Assembly (NCBI GenBank): GCA_013399015.1
Contig: VWZX01006847.1
Location: forward strand, 655-64,654
Source of the DNA: Galbula dea
Taxonomy: Eukaryota; Chordata; Aves; Piciformes; Galbulidae
Length of the DNA stretch: 64,000 nt
Direction: 5' to 3'
Positions 13,001 to 28,000 of this stretch are shown here, piece after piece. The position numbers and the translations under genes are program-made. Under the pieces are notes generated by a model. That model was not told where the DNA came from, ran no database searches, and saw only the letters and a list, made by a program, of their open reading frames with translations. Within the stretch, counting starts at the first letter, position 1; each line of letters begins with the position of its first letter.

Positions 13001-16000
13001 TGGACCTTGTTTCCCCTCTGGCAAGGCCAGGCTGGCTGATGTGGAGCCAGCACTGTGCCTGTGCTGCTTGCAGCAGTTGCTTGCTCTCTTCCTTGCCCTC
13101 CTCTGCTCACCCCCCCCATTGTTTACTGATGCTGGAGAAGCTTTGCCAGCCTCCCCCAGGTGATGGGTGCTGAGTTTTGCACCTCTACAGCACCTGCATT
13201 GGTCTTCTCCTCTCCCAGCCTCTGCTTTTTTGCACCTTGAGCTCCACTGTGTCATCTGTCCCCTTCCTCGAGCTCTGCTGGGACCCCTGCCCAGGTTGGG
13301 GGCAAGAGCCACCTCTCCCCTGCCCTGTTCCCATCCAAGCCCTTGCTCTGTCCTTGCTGCCTCCCAACTGGCTGCTTCTCTTCTGTGCAGCCATGGATCT
13401 GGGTCCCTCTGGGATGTTTCTGCTGATGTCTGGTTGTGTCCCATAAGGCTGTAACTTCTGCCTTGGTTGTTATTAATTGCTGGTTAGGTCCATGGTGGCC
13501 TTTCTGAAGTGCTTTTGCCAGCAGCTTGTTTTTCCCTGCAGGAAACTGTGTATAAGGCCTCCCATGGCATTGAGAGTCCCCTTGACCTTGGGCAGTTTTG
13601 CTACAAGAGCTCTCCTGGTAAAACTATCCAGTGGGAGCTACTCTTGTCTGTGCAGAGCAGGGCCAGCCAGGGATCCTGCACTCTGCATGCTGCCTCTCCA
13701 GTTCATTAGCATAAATTAGCAGCCCCTGCACCACCTCCTTGGGTTCAGGCACAGTTCAGTTGATACAAGGATTGCTGTGAGTGATGCTGGGGACAGCTGG
13801 TGTGGCCATGGCCATCACCATGTCCCCTCTGGGGTGGTGACAGTGTAACTGTGCCAGTAAGGTTCTCCTAAAATAAATGCATCCTGCACCCTAAGCTTGC
13901 TCCTGCTGTTGTTGGGGGGTCACACACAGAACCACAGAATGTCCTGAGTTGGAAACGATCAACATGGATTATCAGGTCCAACTCCTGTCTGTGCACAGGA
14001 CAACCCCCAAAATCAGACCACGTGCCTAAGAGCATTGTCCAGATGCTTCTTGAATTCTGTCAGGCTTGGAGCCGTGACTACTTCCCTGGGGAGCCCGTTC
14101 CATCTATGCCCTGGCTCTGCCAACATCCTTGGCATGGTGTGAGCAGCCTCTGCTTCACTACTGGTGATGGTGGAGGAGGACAGTGTGGTCCCTCCACCCA
14201 CCTCCTCACGTGGGAGGAGCAAACCCCCTCCCTGCAGCAGGGGCGGTGTGGGGCAGGCGGCTCCAGACGCTGCTCGTGGAGATATCTCATCCCCTCCGGC
14301 TGCTTGGGATGCTTCTCGTGCTTGCTGCTGAGGGCAGTTGCTGGGCTGGGAGATGCTGAGATTCCTTGGGTGTGCAGTGGCCATCCTGGGAGCTGGGGGG
14401 GGGGGGGGGGGGGGGCTGCTCCCCCCTGGTTTGAGCCAGCTGGAGTGATCCTCCCCACTCTGGGAATTCTTGGCGTTCTGGTGGGGAGAGGGAGCTGAGA
14501 TGCTTGTGGATGGGGTCTAGTGGTGTCACCCTTAACCCCTCCTCTCCTGGGATGGGAGGAGAGAAGGCTGCTTCTCCTCCTCTCTGTGGGGTCTGGGGAC
14601 CTGATGGGTGCCAGGCTGCTTTCCCACACCACTGACCTGCTTCAGTGTTAGGGAGTGAGGCACTAAACCCTCTGCCAGTGTTGGGTTACCCTTATCACCC
14701 TGGAGGGACAAAGCCATGGTGGGTGCTGAGAGCACAGCCACACTGCTTGGGATGGGGGTGATGGCTTGTCCAGGGCAGCCACAGCTCCCTCCTGCTGTTG
14801 TCATTTGGGAGCAGCTGCCTGCTTGCCATTTCTGCTGGCTGTCCCTGTGGAGCCTGGTCTCTCTCTTTCACTGAGGAGAGGATGGAGATAAATAAGGGAG
14901 ATGTTGGTGCTGCCCACTGACCCGTGCTGCTCTCCATGATGGCTCCAGGTGTAGAGGTGACGGACGTAGTATCCCCCATGTCGTCTTCACAGGGTTGTTC
15001 CTCACTTCTTTCTCACAGCCCCTTTGTCAGCTAGAAGCAGGAGGAGGGTTTTTTTTCCTTTCTTTTTTTTTTCTTTAGAGGAAAATTCCATTGTGCTATT
15101 TTTAGTGGTGACAACTTGGCTTCTTGCAACAACTTCTTCTGCTCCCGGCTCTGCCGGCAGGCACAGGAGGGTGCTGGCTGGTGGATGTTGGGGCTGTGGT
15201 GTGCTGGCCAGCAAAGAGCTGCCATCACCTCCCACTGATCAGGTGTCTCTGGCTCCATCCATGCCTGTGAATCCTCAATGGAGTCTGGGAAAACTGTCTT
15301 GTTCCATATTGCTGATGATCAGGTTGGCTGCTTCTTGGGAGGGTGAATGGACACTGCAGGCTCAGAGGGGTAATGAAGCTGGTGCAGGGTCTAGAGCACA
15401 AGTGTTGTGAGGAGCAGCTGAGGGAACTGGGCTTGGTTGGGCTGGAGAAGAGGAGGCTCAGGGGAGACCTTCTCACTCTCTGCAACTCCCTGAAAGGAGG
15501 CTGTAGCCAGGTGGGGCTTGGCCTCTTCTCCCAAGGAGCAAGTGATAGGACAAAAGGAAACAGCCTCAAGTTGTGCCAGAGGAGGTTCAGGTTGGATATG
15601 AGGAGAAATTTCTTCACTGAGAGAGTGGTCAGGCATTGGCCCAGGCTGCCCAGGGCAGTGATGGAGTCACCATCCCTGGAAGTGTTAAAAAAAGGTGTAG
15701 GTGTGGCACTTAGGGACACAATCTAGTGCCATGGGGTTGTTGGGTTGATGGTTGGACTTGATGATCTTAGAGATCTTTTGTAACCTTAATGATTCCATGA
15801 CCCTGGTGCTCAGGCAGCTCCCTTTTGATGGCAGCAGGTCCTCTGGGTGCCACCTCCATCCCACCCGAGCCCGGTGCTGGTTGCAAATGCTGTGGAAGGT
15901 CCTGGTGTAATTAGAACACAGGAGCTGGGCTAGGGAGGGGATGACACTTTACCACCTGCCACTGTTTTCCCTCTTGGAGCTCCTGAAGTGATTTTTGGTT

Positions 16001-19000
16001 CCCCAGTTCCTGGGTAGACAGCTGTCAGGGGCACAAGTGGCAACTGGCCCCGTGAGGTTTGCTCTGCTCACAGAGGAAAGCGATACTCGCAGTCTGTCCC
16101 TGGAGATCTGTCCGTCTGTCCACAGGGCTGTGGGGGACTGAGGCCCTGGACCCTCCTCTGGGGTGGTTTGGATGTGCAAACTGGTTTTATTAAGCTTTTG
16201 GGGGATAATGTGGGATATTGCTGTGGGATCAGATGGGAATGGGTGGATCTGCTCCCCCAGCACGTGGTGAGGGAGCCAGGGATTCATGTGCCAGGGTCGG
16301 TGCACAAGGAGAATCTCCTGGCTGAGAGGTGAGGAGCTGCCACCCTGGGTTTTTTGGGGGTGATGTAGTTCCTGCAGCATGACCTTGCTCTGGTTTCTCT
16401 CCTCTCCCTCTTACAGAGCTCAAACATTGTGCTGAAGCCCAGGTAGGCAGATCCTGCACCCTGGATCTTGCTCAATCTGCTGGGATCTTTCTGGAGAGGC
16501 AGTGGGGTGATACAGGCAGAGCATGGTCTGGCTCTGTGACAAGCACATTTCAACATCACTGATGATGGTGATAGCATCATTATTATTAATTCTTTGATTT
16601 GACTGAAGTCCTGAGCTGTGCCTGGTGGACACCAGCCCTGCTGAAAGGCAGCAGTAAGTGAGGTGGACTTTCAGATCCCTTTGGGTCACCCAGGGCAGGT
16701 TCCTGCTGCCAAAAATTCCTTTAAAACCAGTAAATCTCCTTTTCAGCTTTGTAAGCACCTCACTGCTGGTGCAGGGTGAGCAAAGGCAGGAGGGACCCAG
16801 CCCCCTCCTGCTCCTGGCTTTCACCTGGTCCATTTTTCCAACACTTTATTGCCCTTTCCTGGTGGTTTCTCCAAGGCCGGTGACTTGCTGTCAGAGTCAC
16901 CAGGGTGCCTTTTCCCACAAGGACAGAGACCCTGCTCTCTGCCTACTGACTGCATCTTTCCATATCTTCTTTGCCTTACAGCCTGTTGGGTTTTTGTCTT
17001 TCCCCTCCCAATTCCCTTCCAACATGCTTCATGCTGGAAATATCCCCAGGACACACAATCCTTGAAACCTCCAGTGTGGTGGAAAGGGAGGGGAGGGGGG
17101 AAGGGATGCTGAGAGCCCTGATGGTGTGGGGCATTTGCTGTTAGCACTGGGCTCATTTGCAAAAAGGGGGGTGGCCTCGGCCATGGGAGGTTTTAATATG
17201 CTTCATCAAATAAGGAAACGCAGCTGGGGTGGTCAAAGGGCGAAGGCAGCGAGGCCAGTGGGGCTACCACAGCCGGTGATGGTGCCTGGGGCTCCTGGGT
17301 GCCCTGATGCCACCCAGCTGAGGACTGGGGTGTTTTTGGCTGGAAAATGAACTTGGAGAAGTACAGGAAGTTCCTGGATGGACTTGGCACCCTGAAAGGT
17401 ATTTTTATGTTACCCTCTGTGGGGTGGATGTGCAGCATGGGGAGAGGCTGAGCTGCCCTAGCCTCGCCTCCTTGGAGGGCTCTGGCAGCGCTCGACCATC
17501 TGCCGTCAGTGGCTGGTCAAGGCAAATCGAGGAGCCCCTGGGACATCGAGGAGTCGCTCCCTGGCTTCCCAGGGAGGCAGCCGGGAGGGGTGGTGCTTTC
17601 CATGGCTCCGCTTCACTTCCCTCTTTTGTCTTTGATTTGGATTTCCAGAGATGTGCCTGGGCACAAAGCGAGCACTGGGGCAGCGGCTAAGCCAGCCGTG
17701 GAAGGGAGGCAGGGGAAGCTGCTTTGCAAACAACAACTGGGGGGGGAGGAAAAAGAGAAATTGAGCTCCAAATCCTGCTACAGGGAGAGCAGCCAAGTGC
17801 TGTTCCTGTGGGTCAGGGGCTGGTTCAGCTCTGGGAAGGGTAGTTTTGCCTGTGTGGGTCCTGTCAGACATGGGTGCATGGCAGCACCTGGCTGCAGATT
17901 GATGATTTTTTTTTGGTTTTTCTCCCTGTTTCTTCTTTCCAAATCCCTTTCCTGATTCTCTGCCATCTCCTGCCTCTTGGGCTGTCCCCTGAGAGCTGAC
18001 TGTGATACCCGATCGTGCTGGGCTGGCCCCTGGCAGGTGGCTGGAGGCTGGTGGCCATTGTCCCCTCTGCAGCAGGCAGCAAGCCCAGGCTACAGGCAAG
18101 CAGCTTGCTTTACCTGGTGCTCTATTTACAGCAGGAGGAAATGCTTCCCTTGCTTTTCCCCCCTCTTTCTTCCTTTCTTTTTTTTTCCCATCCCTGCTGT
18201 CAGAGGAGCTCTTTGCTCTGGGATTCCTATCCTGCTGCAGACAGCTTTTGAGGTTGGCTCTAGAAGGGAAGCAAGAGAGGAAAGCAGAAGGCACTCAGGA
18301 TGCCATCACCTGTCATTTAAAACCACTCTTATTGACTCACTCCTTTTTACAGGGTTGCACCAGCTGATCCTGCTGTATAACAAAGGTGAATCAATCCCAT
18401 GTTTAATTTAGCCAGGAGCCAAGGGAGTTGTCACCCACGGGGCTGGCAGCCTCCCCACCCTCTCGTGCCGCTGCTGAGGCTGACATGAAGGGTTAATCCC
18501 ACAGCTCCCTGCCTGACAGCTGCCCTGAGTGATCACGTCCTGCAGTAATAGAATTCACTTTCTTCTGCTGCCTTGATGTCCATCATAAATTTTTCCTGAG
18601 TCTGGCTGCAGCTGGCACTGGGAATCAATGTAAAAGAAGCCCTGAGTTGCTGCATGCTGGCTGGTTGTGCTGGGGGTGGTGGCTTGTGTCCCCTCCCCCC
18701 CCATAAATGCAGTCCCTTGGCAGCCTGGAGCATGAATGAGTGCTGGGCTTGGGTGCCAGTGACTCCCCTCTGTGTTTTGGGGCTGTTGCTCATGTAGGAG
18801 GTTCTGGGCTCCAGCTGCAGCTCAGCACATTCTCCTCCTGCCTGCGAGGGGATGAGGTGTGAGGAGCTGAGGTGACATTGTTAATAGCCTTTACAAGGTG
18901 ACTGCTTGCACAAGCTGAGCTGGCAGGTCTCTTCCTCTCTCTAGGTGCTGCCCAGAGCCCTGCTGGAAGCACTGGCTGCCTGTGCTGGCTCCCACATCCC

Positions 19001-22000
19001 AGCACTCGTGGCACTGCCTCTGCTCTTCTCAGCCTGTGATGGGAAAGCAAAACCATGAGTGGCATGTCCCCAAGAAGCCAAATCTGCAGTCTTTGGTCTG
19101 TTTTGCTGCCTCTAGTCTGAGTGATGCCAACTTGCTGGTTGTCACCAGCTATGTCTACTGCAACTCTTTGCAGCTTTAATCACAAAATCATAGAACTGTT
19201 TTGGTTGCCAGAGACCTTTAAGGTCATTGAGTCCAGCTATTAACCTGGCACTGCCAGGTCAGCACTAACCCATGGCCCTCAGCACCACATCTCCATGGCT
19301 TTTAAACCCCTTGAGGGATGGTGACTCCACCACTGCCCTGGGCAGCCTGGGCCAGGCCTTGACAACCCTTTTGGGGAGAAATTGTTCCTGATGTCAAACC
19401 TCCTCTGGAACAATGTGAGGCCATTTCCTCTTGTCCTATCTTTCAGAGAGTGCAGATGGAGGAAACTGAGGAAACAATGTGGTGGGCAGGAGAGTCAGGG
19501 AAGGGGCAGGGCATGCTGTGAGGAGGTGAGAGAACTCTTTGAACGGGCACAGCCACCCCAAGATGCATCTTAACATCGTGGTTTGGTCTTTGCCATGTAG
19601 CTGTGTGTGCTCTTCAGTACCAAAAGCAGCCCCAGCCAGTCTGCTCTTGAGCTGCTGGGGTTGGACAAAGCTGGAGGGAAGGAAGGTTTTATTGCTGGAG
19701 AGGTTTTTTTTTCCCTTCTCCCCCTCTCATCTCTATTCATCTCCCCAGGGAGGTGGAGACAGCAGGATATTGGAGCTGGGAGCGTTTCATATGTAAATGC
19801 CTGTGTGTGTAAGTCCAAGCCCCTGACCCCCGGCTGGGTGCCAGCATCCATCGCTGTCAGCAATGTTGGATTCGGGCAGAGAGCTTGGAGAGCATCCTGA
19901 TGTACCATTGGGATGGAGCTGGGAGGCCCTGCCAGATCCCTGCCTCCATGGTGGGGACAAAGGATGCAGCTCCGTGGTGGACCCTGCCCCAACAGCCCCT
20001 GCCCTGGTGGGTTCAGGGTCACTTGTCCTTTCCACTCCGCCTCCAGCTCAGGTTTCCCAGGGCAGAGGCTGTCACAGCTCTGAGGTGACAAGAGCCTTGG
20101 GTGTTGAGCTCAAGAAACCCATTTAATTACAAATTTATTGCCAGGTTGATTTTACCAAAGGCTGGTTTCACTTTCTGAGGAGTTTGTTGTTTCTTTGGGC
20201 AGCCAGATAAAATCCAGCATCTTCTCAGCCTCCTCCTGTGCACACCGGCTAATCTCCTGCCTTCATCTGACCTTGTCGCTGCTGTGTGCTTTCCCCAGGG
20301 GAGCTGGGCTCAGATTTTCCCCATGGCCAGGCAGCCATGAGTGGGTCTCTGCTTCTTCCTATCACCTCCACATCACGCCTGTGCCCAGCTCTGCTGTTAA
20401 AGAGGAGTATTTAGCAGTAACGTGCTGATCGTGCTGCCAGAAGTGTGTGAGGGATCGGAGCAGGAGGCAGGGACAGCACTGTGCAGTGGGGCTGGTCCCA
20501 GAGCAGTGCCCTAGCTCATCCCCATGTGCTGCCGTTTGCTTTTGCCCCATCATGTGGTGGCTTCCCCAGGGAGCAGCCCAGACCGGGGCCACCCAAGGTG
20601 GCTGGGTGAGATAAGAGATCCAGGGCCACCATCTGCCCTGGCCAGTGCGGGTGGAGGCCTTGGGGAGTTGTGGTTCCTCTGGCACGTGTTTCTCCTGGCT
20701 CCATCTGTCTCTGCATGAGGAGGAGGAGGGAGGACACGGCCAGTTTCATCCTGGGAGAGGTGGTCACCCTGTGGAGTGTTGCCTTGGGAACATGGGCAGC
20801 TGGAGGGACTTGTGGGCTGTGCTTTAACTGAGGATCCCTGGTGATGTAGAACTCTCCCACCACAGCCTTGTGGTGCCAGAGCACTGGGGTTTGCTCCAGA
20901 AAGGTCCAGCTCAACCTTCCTGAGAGCATCTTGGTAGGCTTGGGCCAGGCTGGTGGGATCCAGTAGATCCTGTGCTGTGCTGGTGTTTGAATGGAGGAGG
21001 CAGAGCAGTGTTAGCAACTGGATTATTTCGTTTGCTTTTTAATGGGGATTAAGTTTCTCTGTGAGAGAGCAGGTCTCTAGGGAACAGAAGTTTCAGGCTC
21101 CTGCCTTCCCCTGTTTGGTTTTTATTTTAATCCCAAATTCCTCTCTGCTGTTGAATGCCAAGGGCAGCCCTGGTTGGGAGCTAGCTGGTGGCAGCAGCTG
21201 GGATGAAGCATCACTTCAGAGCACAGCACGGCCATGAGTAAAACCCCTGCTGGGCCCATGGGCAGGATCCCTGAGGAGTGTTCATGAGCATGGAAGGACC
21301 AGGGTGACATTCAGGTGCTGGGCAGTGCCCTGCCCCCCAGCCCTGGCGTTTTTGGGGGGCTGAGACCCTCCCTTCCCTGCACCTTCAGTCAAAGGGTGCT
21401 GGGCTGGCTGGCAGAGCAGGTTGTCACCCCTTTGCCCTTCCCACACAGTGCTAATCAGGTTTCACACTGCTTAGTTTGGGACATCTAATGAGATCAGGGC
21501 TCAAGGTTGCCTGCCTGCCCTCCATTTGCTGGGGAAAAGGAGAGAATCAGCTGCTTCTTTCTCTGTCACCTCCATTTCTAAGATGGGGCTTTGTACATCT
21601 CCTGTCTCCAGTAGCTTGTGGGACTGAGGGTCCCCTGAGTTGTCCTCGTGTTTGTGAACCCTGGGGTGCTCTGTGGAGGTTGAAGGCAGCAGAAGCTTGG
21701 GCTGTGCGAGGTGTCTGCTTGGGCTGCACACTTGAGCTGTGAGCTCCCCTCTCCTCCCTCCTTGGTTTGCATTGCTGGTTGCAGCAAGCAGGGTGAGGAA
21801 GGGAGGTCTGGAGTTGGGAGCTGTTGGTGAGACCATGCCTGGACAGTCTGGCTGGGGGGAGCCCAGCCCTGACACCCCCTGTTGTACTGTGGTGAGCTGT
21901 GGCCTGGATCCTGTGCAAACACAGCGCCCAAGCGTGCCCCAAACAAAGAGCAGCCAGTTCCCACTAGCCTAACGTTTTCCTCCTTCTCCTGCTGCCAAGC

Positions 22001-25000
22001 AGCCTTTGGTTGCTGTTGGAATAACAAGCCTCTTTGCAGAGACACCAGGCCTTTTGTTAGCTGCTAGAAAAGGAGTTCTGATGCCGGCAATCCCTCCACC
22101 CCCCAGCTTCCCTGCTCCCTAAGCTGCTGCTGAGGGAAGTGCAAAGCTTGGCCTTGAGAGGCTGCTGCTGCTGCTGGCTCCATCCTGGCTCCTGGTGCTT
22201 GGCTCTGCTGGGGTGCAGCTCTGCACTGCCATGGGGTCTGGCTCCTTGCTAGGGCCTGGGGCTTCATTTGGGAGATTTTTCCAGAATTTGGGGCATTTAA
22301 TCCTGAAGTTGTGGCAGTAATGGTGAGGCTTGACTGTGTCAATCGTAGAATGGTTTGGGTGGGAAGGAACCTTTCAAGGTCATGTAGTCCAACCCCTCTG
22401 CAATCATCAGGGACAGCTTCAACTAGATCAGGTTGCTTAGAGCCCCAAGGTTCAACCTGACCTGGAGTGGTTCCAGGGATGGGACATCTCCCACCTCTCT
22501 GGGCAACCTAGGCCAGGCTCTCACTACCCTCACTATAAACAATTTCTTCCTTCTCTCTAGTCTAAATCTCCTCTTTTAGTTTCAAACCATCACCCCTTGG
22601 CCTGTCCCAACAGCTTCTGCTATCTCCCCATCTCTATCTGTCCCTTGAAGTCCTGCAAGGCTGCAGTAAGGTCTCTCTGGAGCCAGCCCCCCACAGCAGA
22701 CAGGTTCCACCCTTGATTATTTTTGTGGCCCTCAGAGTGCTCAGCTCCTGTACAGGCCCTGACAGCAGGTGCAGGATGGGGCCAGGGCTTGGGCTGCTTT
22801 TCAGCTTGAGGCTTTGCAGCTCACCTCTGCTGGGGCTTCCACCAGATCTTGCAGGGGGATTTTTTTTGGTTGTGTTTTTTGGGGTTTGTTGTGCTTTGGG
22901 TTTTGGTTTCTTTTCCTGCATGACTTTCTGCTCACTGAGGTGCTCTTGGGGTGTGCTGGGAATTAGAGAGAGGGTGTTTCCCCAGCCACAGAGACAGCAG
23001 CTCGGTGGAGGTGTTGTCCCCATGGCCGGAGGGGCAGGCAGGGACCCAGAGATGGCATCGCCTTCCTCCTCCTCCCCCGGCCTGGGAAAGCTGCCACCTC
23101 ACCCTGTCAGCACAGGCCCCTGGGAAAGCCTGCAGATGTGTGTGTGTCCTCTTGCACGTGGGTGTGCCAGCAAGCCTCCCTCCCTCCCTCCCCAAAACAA
23201 CTGGAGCTTTTACTGCTGGGAGGCTTTTGCTCTTCCTCCCCTTGTGCATCTCCATCCTCTTTGCCTCTGGCCCTGGCTTTACCTCGTCCCTCTCACCCAG
23301 CAGCTCCATGTGCATCACAAGCTGCCCTCCCTGCTTGACTGGCCCCTTTTAGCTGTCCCCAGTACCTAGCTGCCTCCTGTCCTTGTCCTCTGCTCCCTCC
23401 CACCCTCTCTTTGCAGGGTGATGCCTCCAAGTCCATGCCAGCTCAGTAGGGTTCAGCACTTTCCCGGAACCTGGATTGCGTGGCCATGAGTTTCACGGCA
23501 TCATTTAATGAGCAAGCTGGGTTGGGCTCCCTGCCAGCGTCCTCAGAGGGGTGACAGACTGGAGGAGGCTTCTGAGAAGTGGGAAGAGATGAAATAATGC
23601 CTGAACTGCTGTGTCAGCAAAAACCCAACGGCCTCAGTAGTCATCTGAAGAGGCTGCTGGGCAAGCGAGGGATGGAGGGAGGGTTTAACACCGGGAAAGA
23701 AGTGGTGAGATCACCTTCTCAGCATGATGTGCTGGGTTTACTGCTGAGAGAGAGGGTTCAAAAGCCTGGGCAGTGTTGGAGAAGCTGTGATTGAAGCGTG
23801 TCTGGGATGGCATTGAGTGCACGTGGCTTTTCAGAGCTGCTGGCTGGGTGTGAGGATCTGCTGGGATCCATGTCGTGGGAGAGGTGTGGGGGGCTCTGGT
23901 CTCTTTGGGGGATGTGTGGAGGGGTGAGCATCCTGCCTGTGCTGGTGGCAGCAGGGTTGGCAGTGCTGGTGGCTGTAGATGCCTCTGGAAAGGTTCTGAA
24001 TCTGGGGTACCAAAAAGCAAGCCCTGCTATGGGAAGGAGGCTGGAGCTCCATGCTAGTGTCCTGGGGATGCTAACGAGCCTCCCTGCTGGTATTGGGAAG
24101 GGATATAGTCTCCTTTTGGGTTAGTTTGGAAATTCCTGAGGCCATGGGTCCTCCTGTTGGTTGTGTCCATCCTATCTGAGTCAGGTGACCCCAGTTGGGA
24201 TGTCATGTTACAGAATCATTGAATGGTTAGAGTTGAAAGGAGCCCTTAGAGGTTACCTAGTGCAACCCCCCTGCAGTCAGCACAGACAGCTTCAACTAGA
24301 GCAGGTTGCTTAGAGCCCCAAGGTTTAACCTGACCTGGAATGCTTCCAGGGATGGGACATCTCCCACCTCTCTGAGCAGCCTATTCCAGTGCTTCACCAC
24401 CCTCAGAGTGGAAAATATCTTCCTTAAACATTCCTACCTTCCCATAGACCTCATAGCTGCTGGTGTGCTGGGGGACTTCCACCTCTCCTGCCCAGGAATA
24501 GGAGATAATGCTGAGCTGTAAGCTGTGCTGCTGAGGAATGATTAAGGCCTGAGCAGGTGGCAGTCCAGCTTGGCTGTCTGCTTTGCAGAATGGAAACTGG
24601 CAGGAATGATGTTTGCTTCCAGCCTTACTTCAAACTGTCTTATCTCTGCCCTCCATCTCCCAGCAGTGAGGTGATCCCTGGGGTCCTGTCCCATGTACCA
24701 CCCCCCATCACTCCAAGACAGCACTGCAGGGCCACAGCTCTGCCCTAGGAAGGGAAGCTGGATGAGGTTGTTTGGGGTTTTTTTTAAGCTATATTTCTTA
24801 TTTTGGTGCCCAGATGTCTGCTGGAAAGGGGAACATCTCTGCTTTTATTATCACTGCTTCCTTTCCACACTTCCTTNGCTGCAGGGCCACAGCTCTGCCC
24901 CAGGAAGGGAAGTTGGATGAGGTTGTTTGGGTTTTTTTTTTTTAAGCTATATTTCTTATTTTGGTGCCCAGATGTCTGCTGGAAAGGGGAACATCTCTGC

Positions 25001-28000
25001 TTTTATTATCACTGCTTCCTTTCCACACTTCCTTGGAGTTCAGATTTTACCACTGATGGTGAAGGGGGTGGGGTCTGAGGCTTTGGTAACCTTTGGCAGT
25101 GTGAGAAGCTGCTCCACTGAGATTTACAGTTCATTATTCACTTGTGCTGTCCTCTTGGTGCAGGCAGTGGTCTGGGGAGGGGGCTAGTGCAGGAAAGCAC
25201 CCAAACCATGGGCTGGAGGGGGGCTCCTGGGGGCATTCCCTGTGCAAATATGGAGGATGATGATGGGGAACTTGGAGCCTCAGCCCTCACACAGACACTT
25301 GTCCCAGTCTAAAATCTCTGTTGGCACAAACAAATGGATCTAGAGCACGAGTGTTGTGAGGAGCAGCTGAGGGAACTGGGCTTGGTTAGCCTGGAGAAGA
25401 GGAGGCTCAGGGAAGACCTTCTCACTCTCTCCAACTCCCTGAAAGGAAGTTGGAGCCAGGTGGGGGTTGGTCTCTTCTGCCAGGTGACAAGTGCCAGGAC
25501 AAGAGGGAATGGCCTCAGGTTGTGCCAGGGGAGGTTCAGTTTGGATATGAGGAAAAGTGTCTTCCCTGAATGAGTGGTTAGGCATTGGCCCAAGCTGCCC
25601 AGGGCAGTGGTGGAGTCCCCATCCCTGGAGGGATTGAAAAGCCCTGGAGATGTGGTGCTGAGAGCCATGGTTTAGTGGTGACCTGGCAGTGTAGACTCAA
25701 TGATCTTGGAGATCCTTCCCAACCTTCATGATTCTGTTAAACCCCAGTATTCTGGAGCTTGCTTTTTCCAGGGCCACGAGCAGTGATGCTGCCTGGGAGC
25801 CTTCATAGCCCTAATTTTTCCAGATCTGGAGTTGAGTGGCACTGCCAAAGGCCCAACAGGAGACCCTGCAGACTTGCTCCCATCCTTCCTGGCAGGGCTT
25901 TGGCTGCTCCAGGGATGATGAAAGACAGAAGGAAATGTTTTAACGTGGGGAATGCACCCACTGTGCCAGGAGCCAGAGGCAGGCAGGCAAGCAGGGCCCA
26001 GCATTGGGGCTGGCTGGCTGGTGAGAGAGATTCAGCAGCTCTGCCTGCACACGCAGGGCTGAGTGATTCACCACGGGGAGAGGTTTGGATCCGAAGCAGA
26101 GGAGCTCATCCCACGGGGATGCATTGGGCAGCACCAGGAGCTGTGACCTGCCTGGTTCCACCTCACTTTTAATAGCCCAGATCAGAAGAAAAACGTCATC
26201 TTTGTTCTCTTTTTTTCCCTTTCCCATGGCTCCTGGCGCCAGGGCAGGGTGGAGTGAGCCCCAGCACCCCAGCAGGGCCCTGCCTGTGCTTGTCGGTACC
26301 GGGCGGGGGGTGCCAGCACCTGCCGATGCTCTTGGCACCCAGGGTGCCTCTTGCTTAGCCTCCTCTCTGTCTGTGTGTCTGTCTGGCTGTCTGTCTGCAG
26401 CAGCACTGGCTGCTGTTTGTAAGGAGAGTGCAAGGAAACAGGTTGAGCTTAACTCTGGGAGAAGCCTCCTGAGGTTTTGCAGGAGGAGGAAAGGTTGTGG
26501 TCCCTGGGGAATAGGTCATGGGCCAGGGAGAAAAGTCCTGCTCCAAGAGGAAATGTTGTGGGCCAGAGGGAAAGGTTTTGACCCTGGCTTGGTTCCCTGG
26601 TTTGAGGTTAGGGGTGCAGTGGGCTCTTCTCAAACCCTGTGCCACCCCCATGCAGTCCCTGTGGGTGCCAGAGCCAAGCTGAGCTCCTCATTGTGCTCCA
26701 GAGCAGAACTAGCCCCTGGGGAGTGATTCTTGTGGGTGTCTGTGATCCAGAACCCAGAGTCTCCTTTTCCCACCTCAGTAATTCTCAGCTGCTGCTGTAA
26801 GTGACCGAGATTTGCCCTTAAAACTCCCAGAAAGGAGGAAAAAACAACAGAAAGGGGAAAGCAGAGGAAGCCTGGCAGGAAACTTGGCTCCTGTACTGCA
26901 GTCACGAGTTTGGGAGTGCTCAGCACCGCTGCTGGGCAGGCCCTTTGCCCTGCTGTGACCCCTGCCCTGGCTGGGGTGACCTCCTCCCCCTCCCCATTTA
27001 GGGACAGAGAAGCTCCTCTGTAAAACCTCCCGGGGTCCTCACTGAACTCTCAGCCACTTCCCTGGGCAGTAGTGCCCTCTGTGGGTGATGGCTTTGGTGT
27101 CCTTGGCTGGGGGGCACTGGTCAGCCCCTTCCCCCAGTACTGGGCACAGTGTGGTGCAGGCAGAGCCCTGGAGAGATGCTTCACCCATGTCTGTTACTGC
27201 TGGGTGCCAGCTCTGGCTCTGGCTGCCATCCCCAGTAGCATCCAGTGTTTCGATAGTGCCACCTGGCTGCCACCTCCCAAGGCTGGGCCACGTGTCCTTG
27301 GCCAGAGCCCATGGAGCTTCACATGGCATCTGGGGGATGTCAAAGCATCCTTATGGCATCACCCACCCCAGTATCAAGGTGCCTGCCCCCCAGGAGTGGT
27401 GCCAGCAAAGCGTGGGCTGCACCCAGTGCCCATGTGCTGCTGCCCAGCAGCTTCCTCAGTCATATAAGGAGATGCTGGAGCCAGCAGGCACTGTGTGAGT
27501 TGAGCATTACTCACCAGGGAGGCACATGGTGCTGGGGGGGGGTGAGGGGGATCTGCCCTGGACAGCAGACTCTTGGCTGGAGTCAGAGGTGACTCAGCTC
27601 TGGGTGAGAGGAGGAGCCAGGACAGCCTGTCCCATGGAGTACCCTAAAAGCCAGCAGGGTGCTGGAGAGGAGCAGGAGCAGCCCTTTGGGGTGATGCTGT
27701 CTGGGGTGATGCACAAGGGCTGCAAAATGCTGCAAAGGGCATGTTGTTGGAGTAAGGGATGCCCTGCAAGGTGGAGACACCCCCACCCCAAGGGGGAGGG
27801 GGTGCACAGCCTCTCCACTCCCCAAATTCCTGCACAGGCAGGAGGTGTGTGTCCTCTCCCCACCCTTTTCTGGGCTGAGGTGATGGGTGGAAGCTGAGCA
27901 AGCCTTCTTGCAAGGAGCTAAACTGAGCTGTTTGTGTTTTGGGTGTGCAGGGTGGTTTCCATGGCTGGGGGTGAGGGGGTGCCCAGCCTCATGCTGGGAG

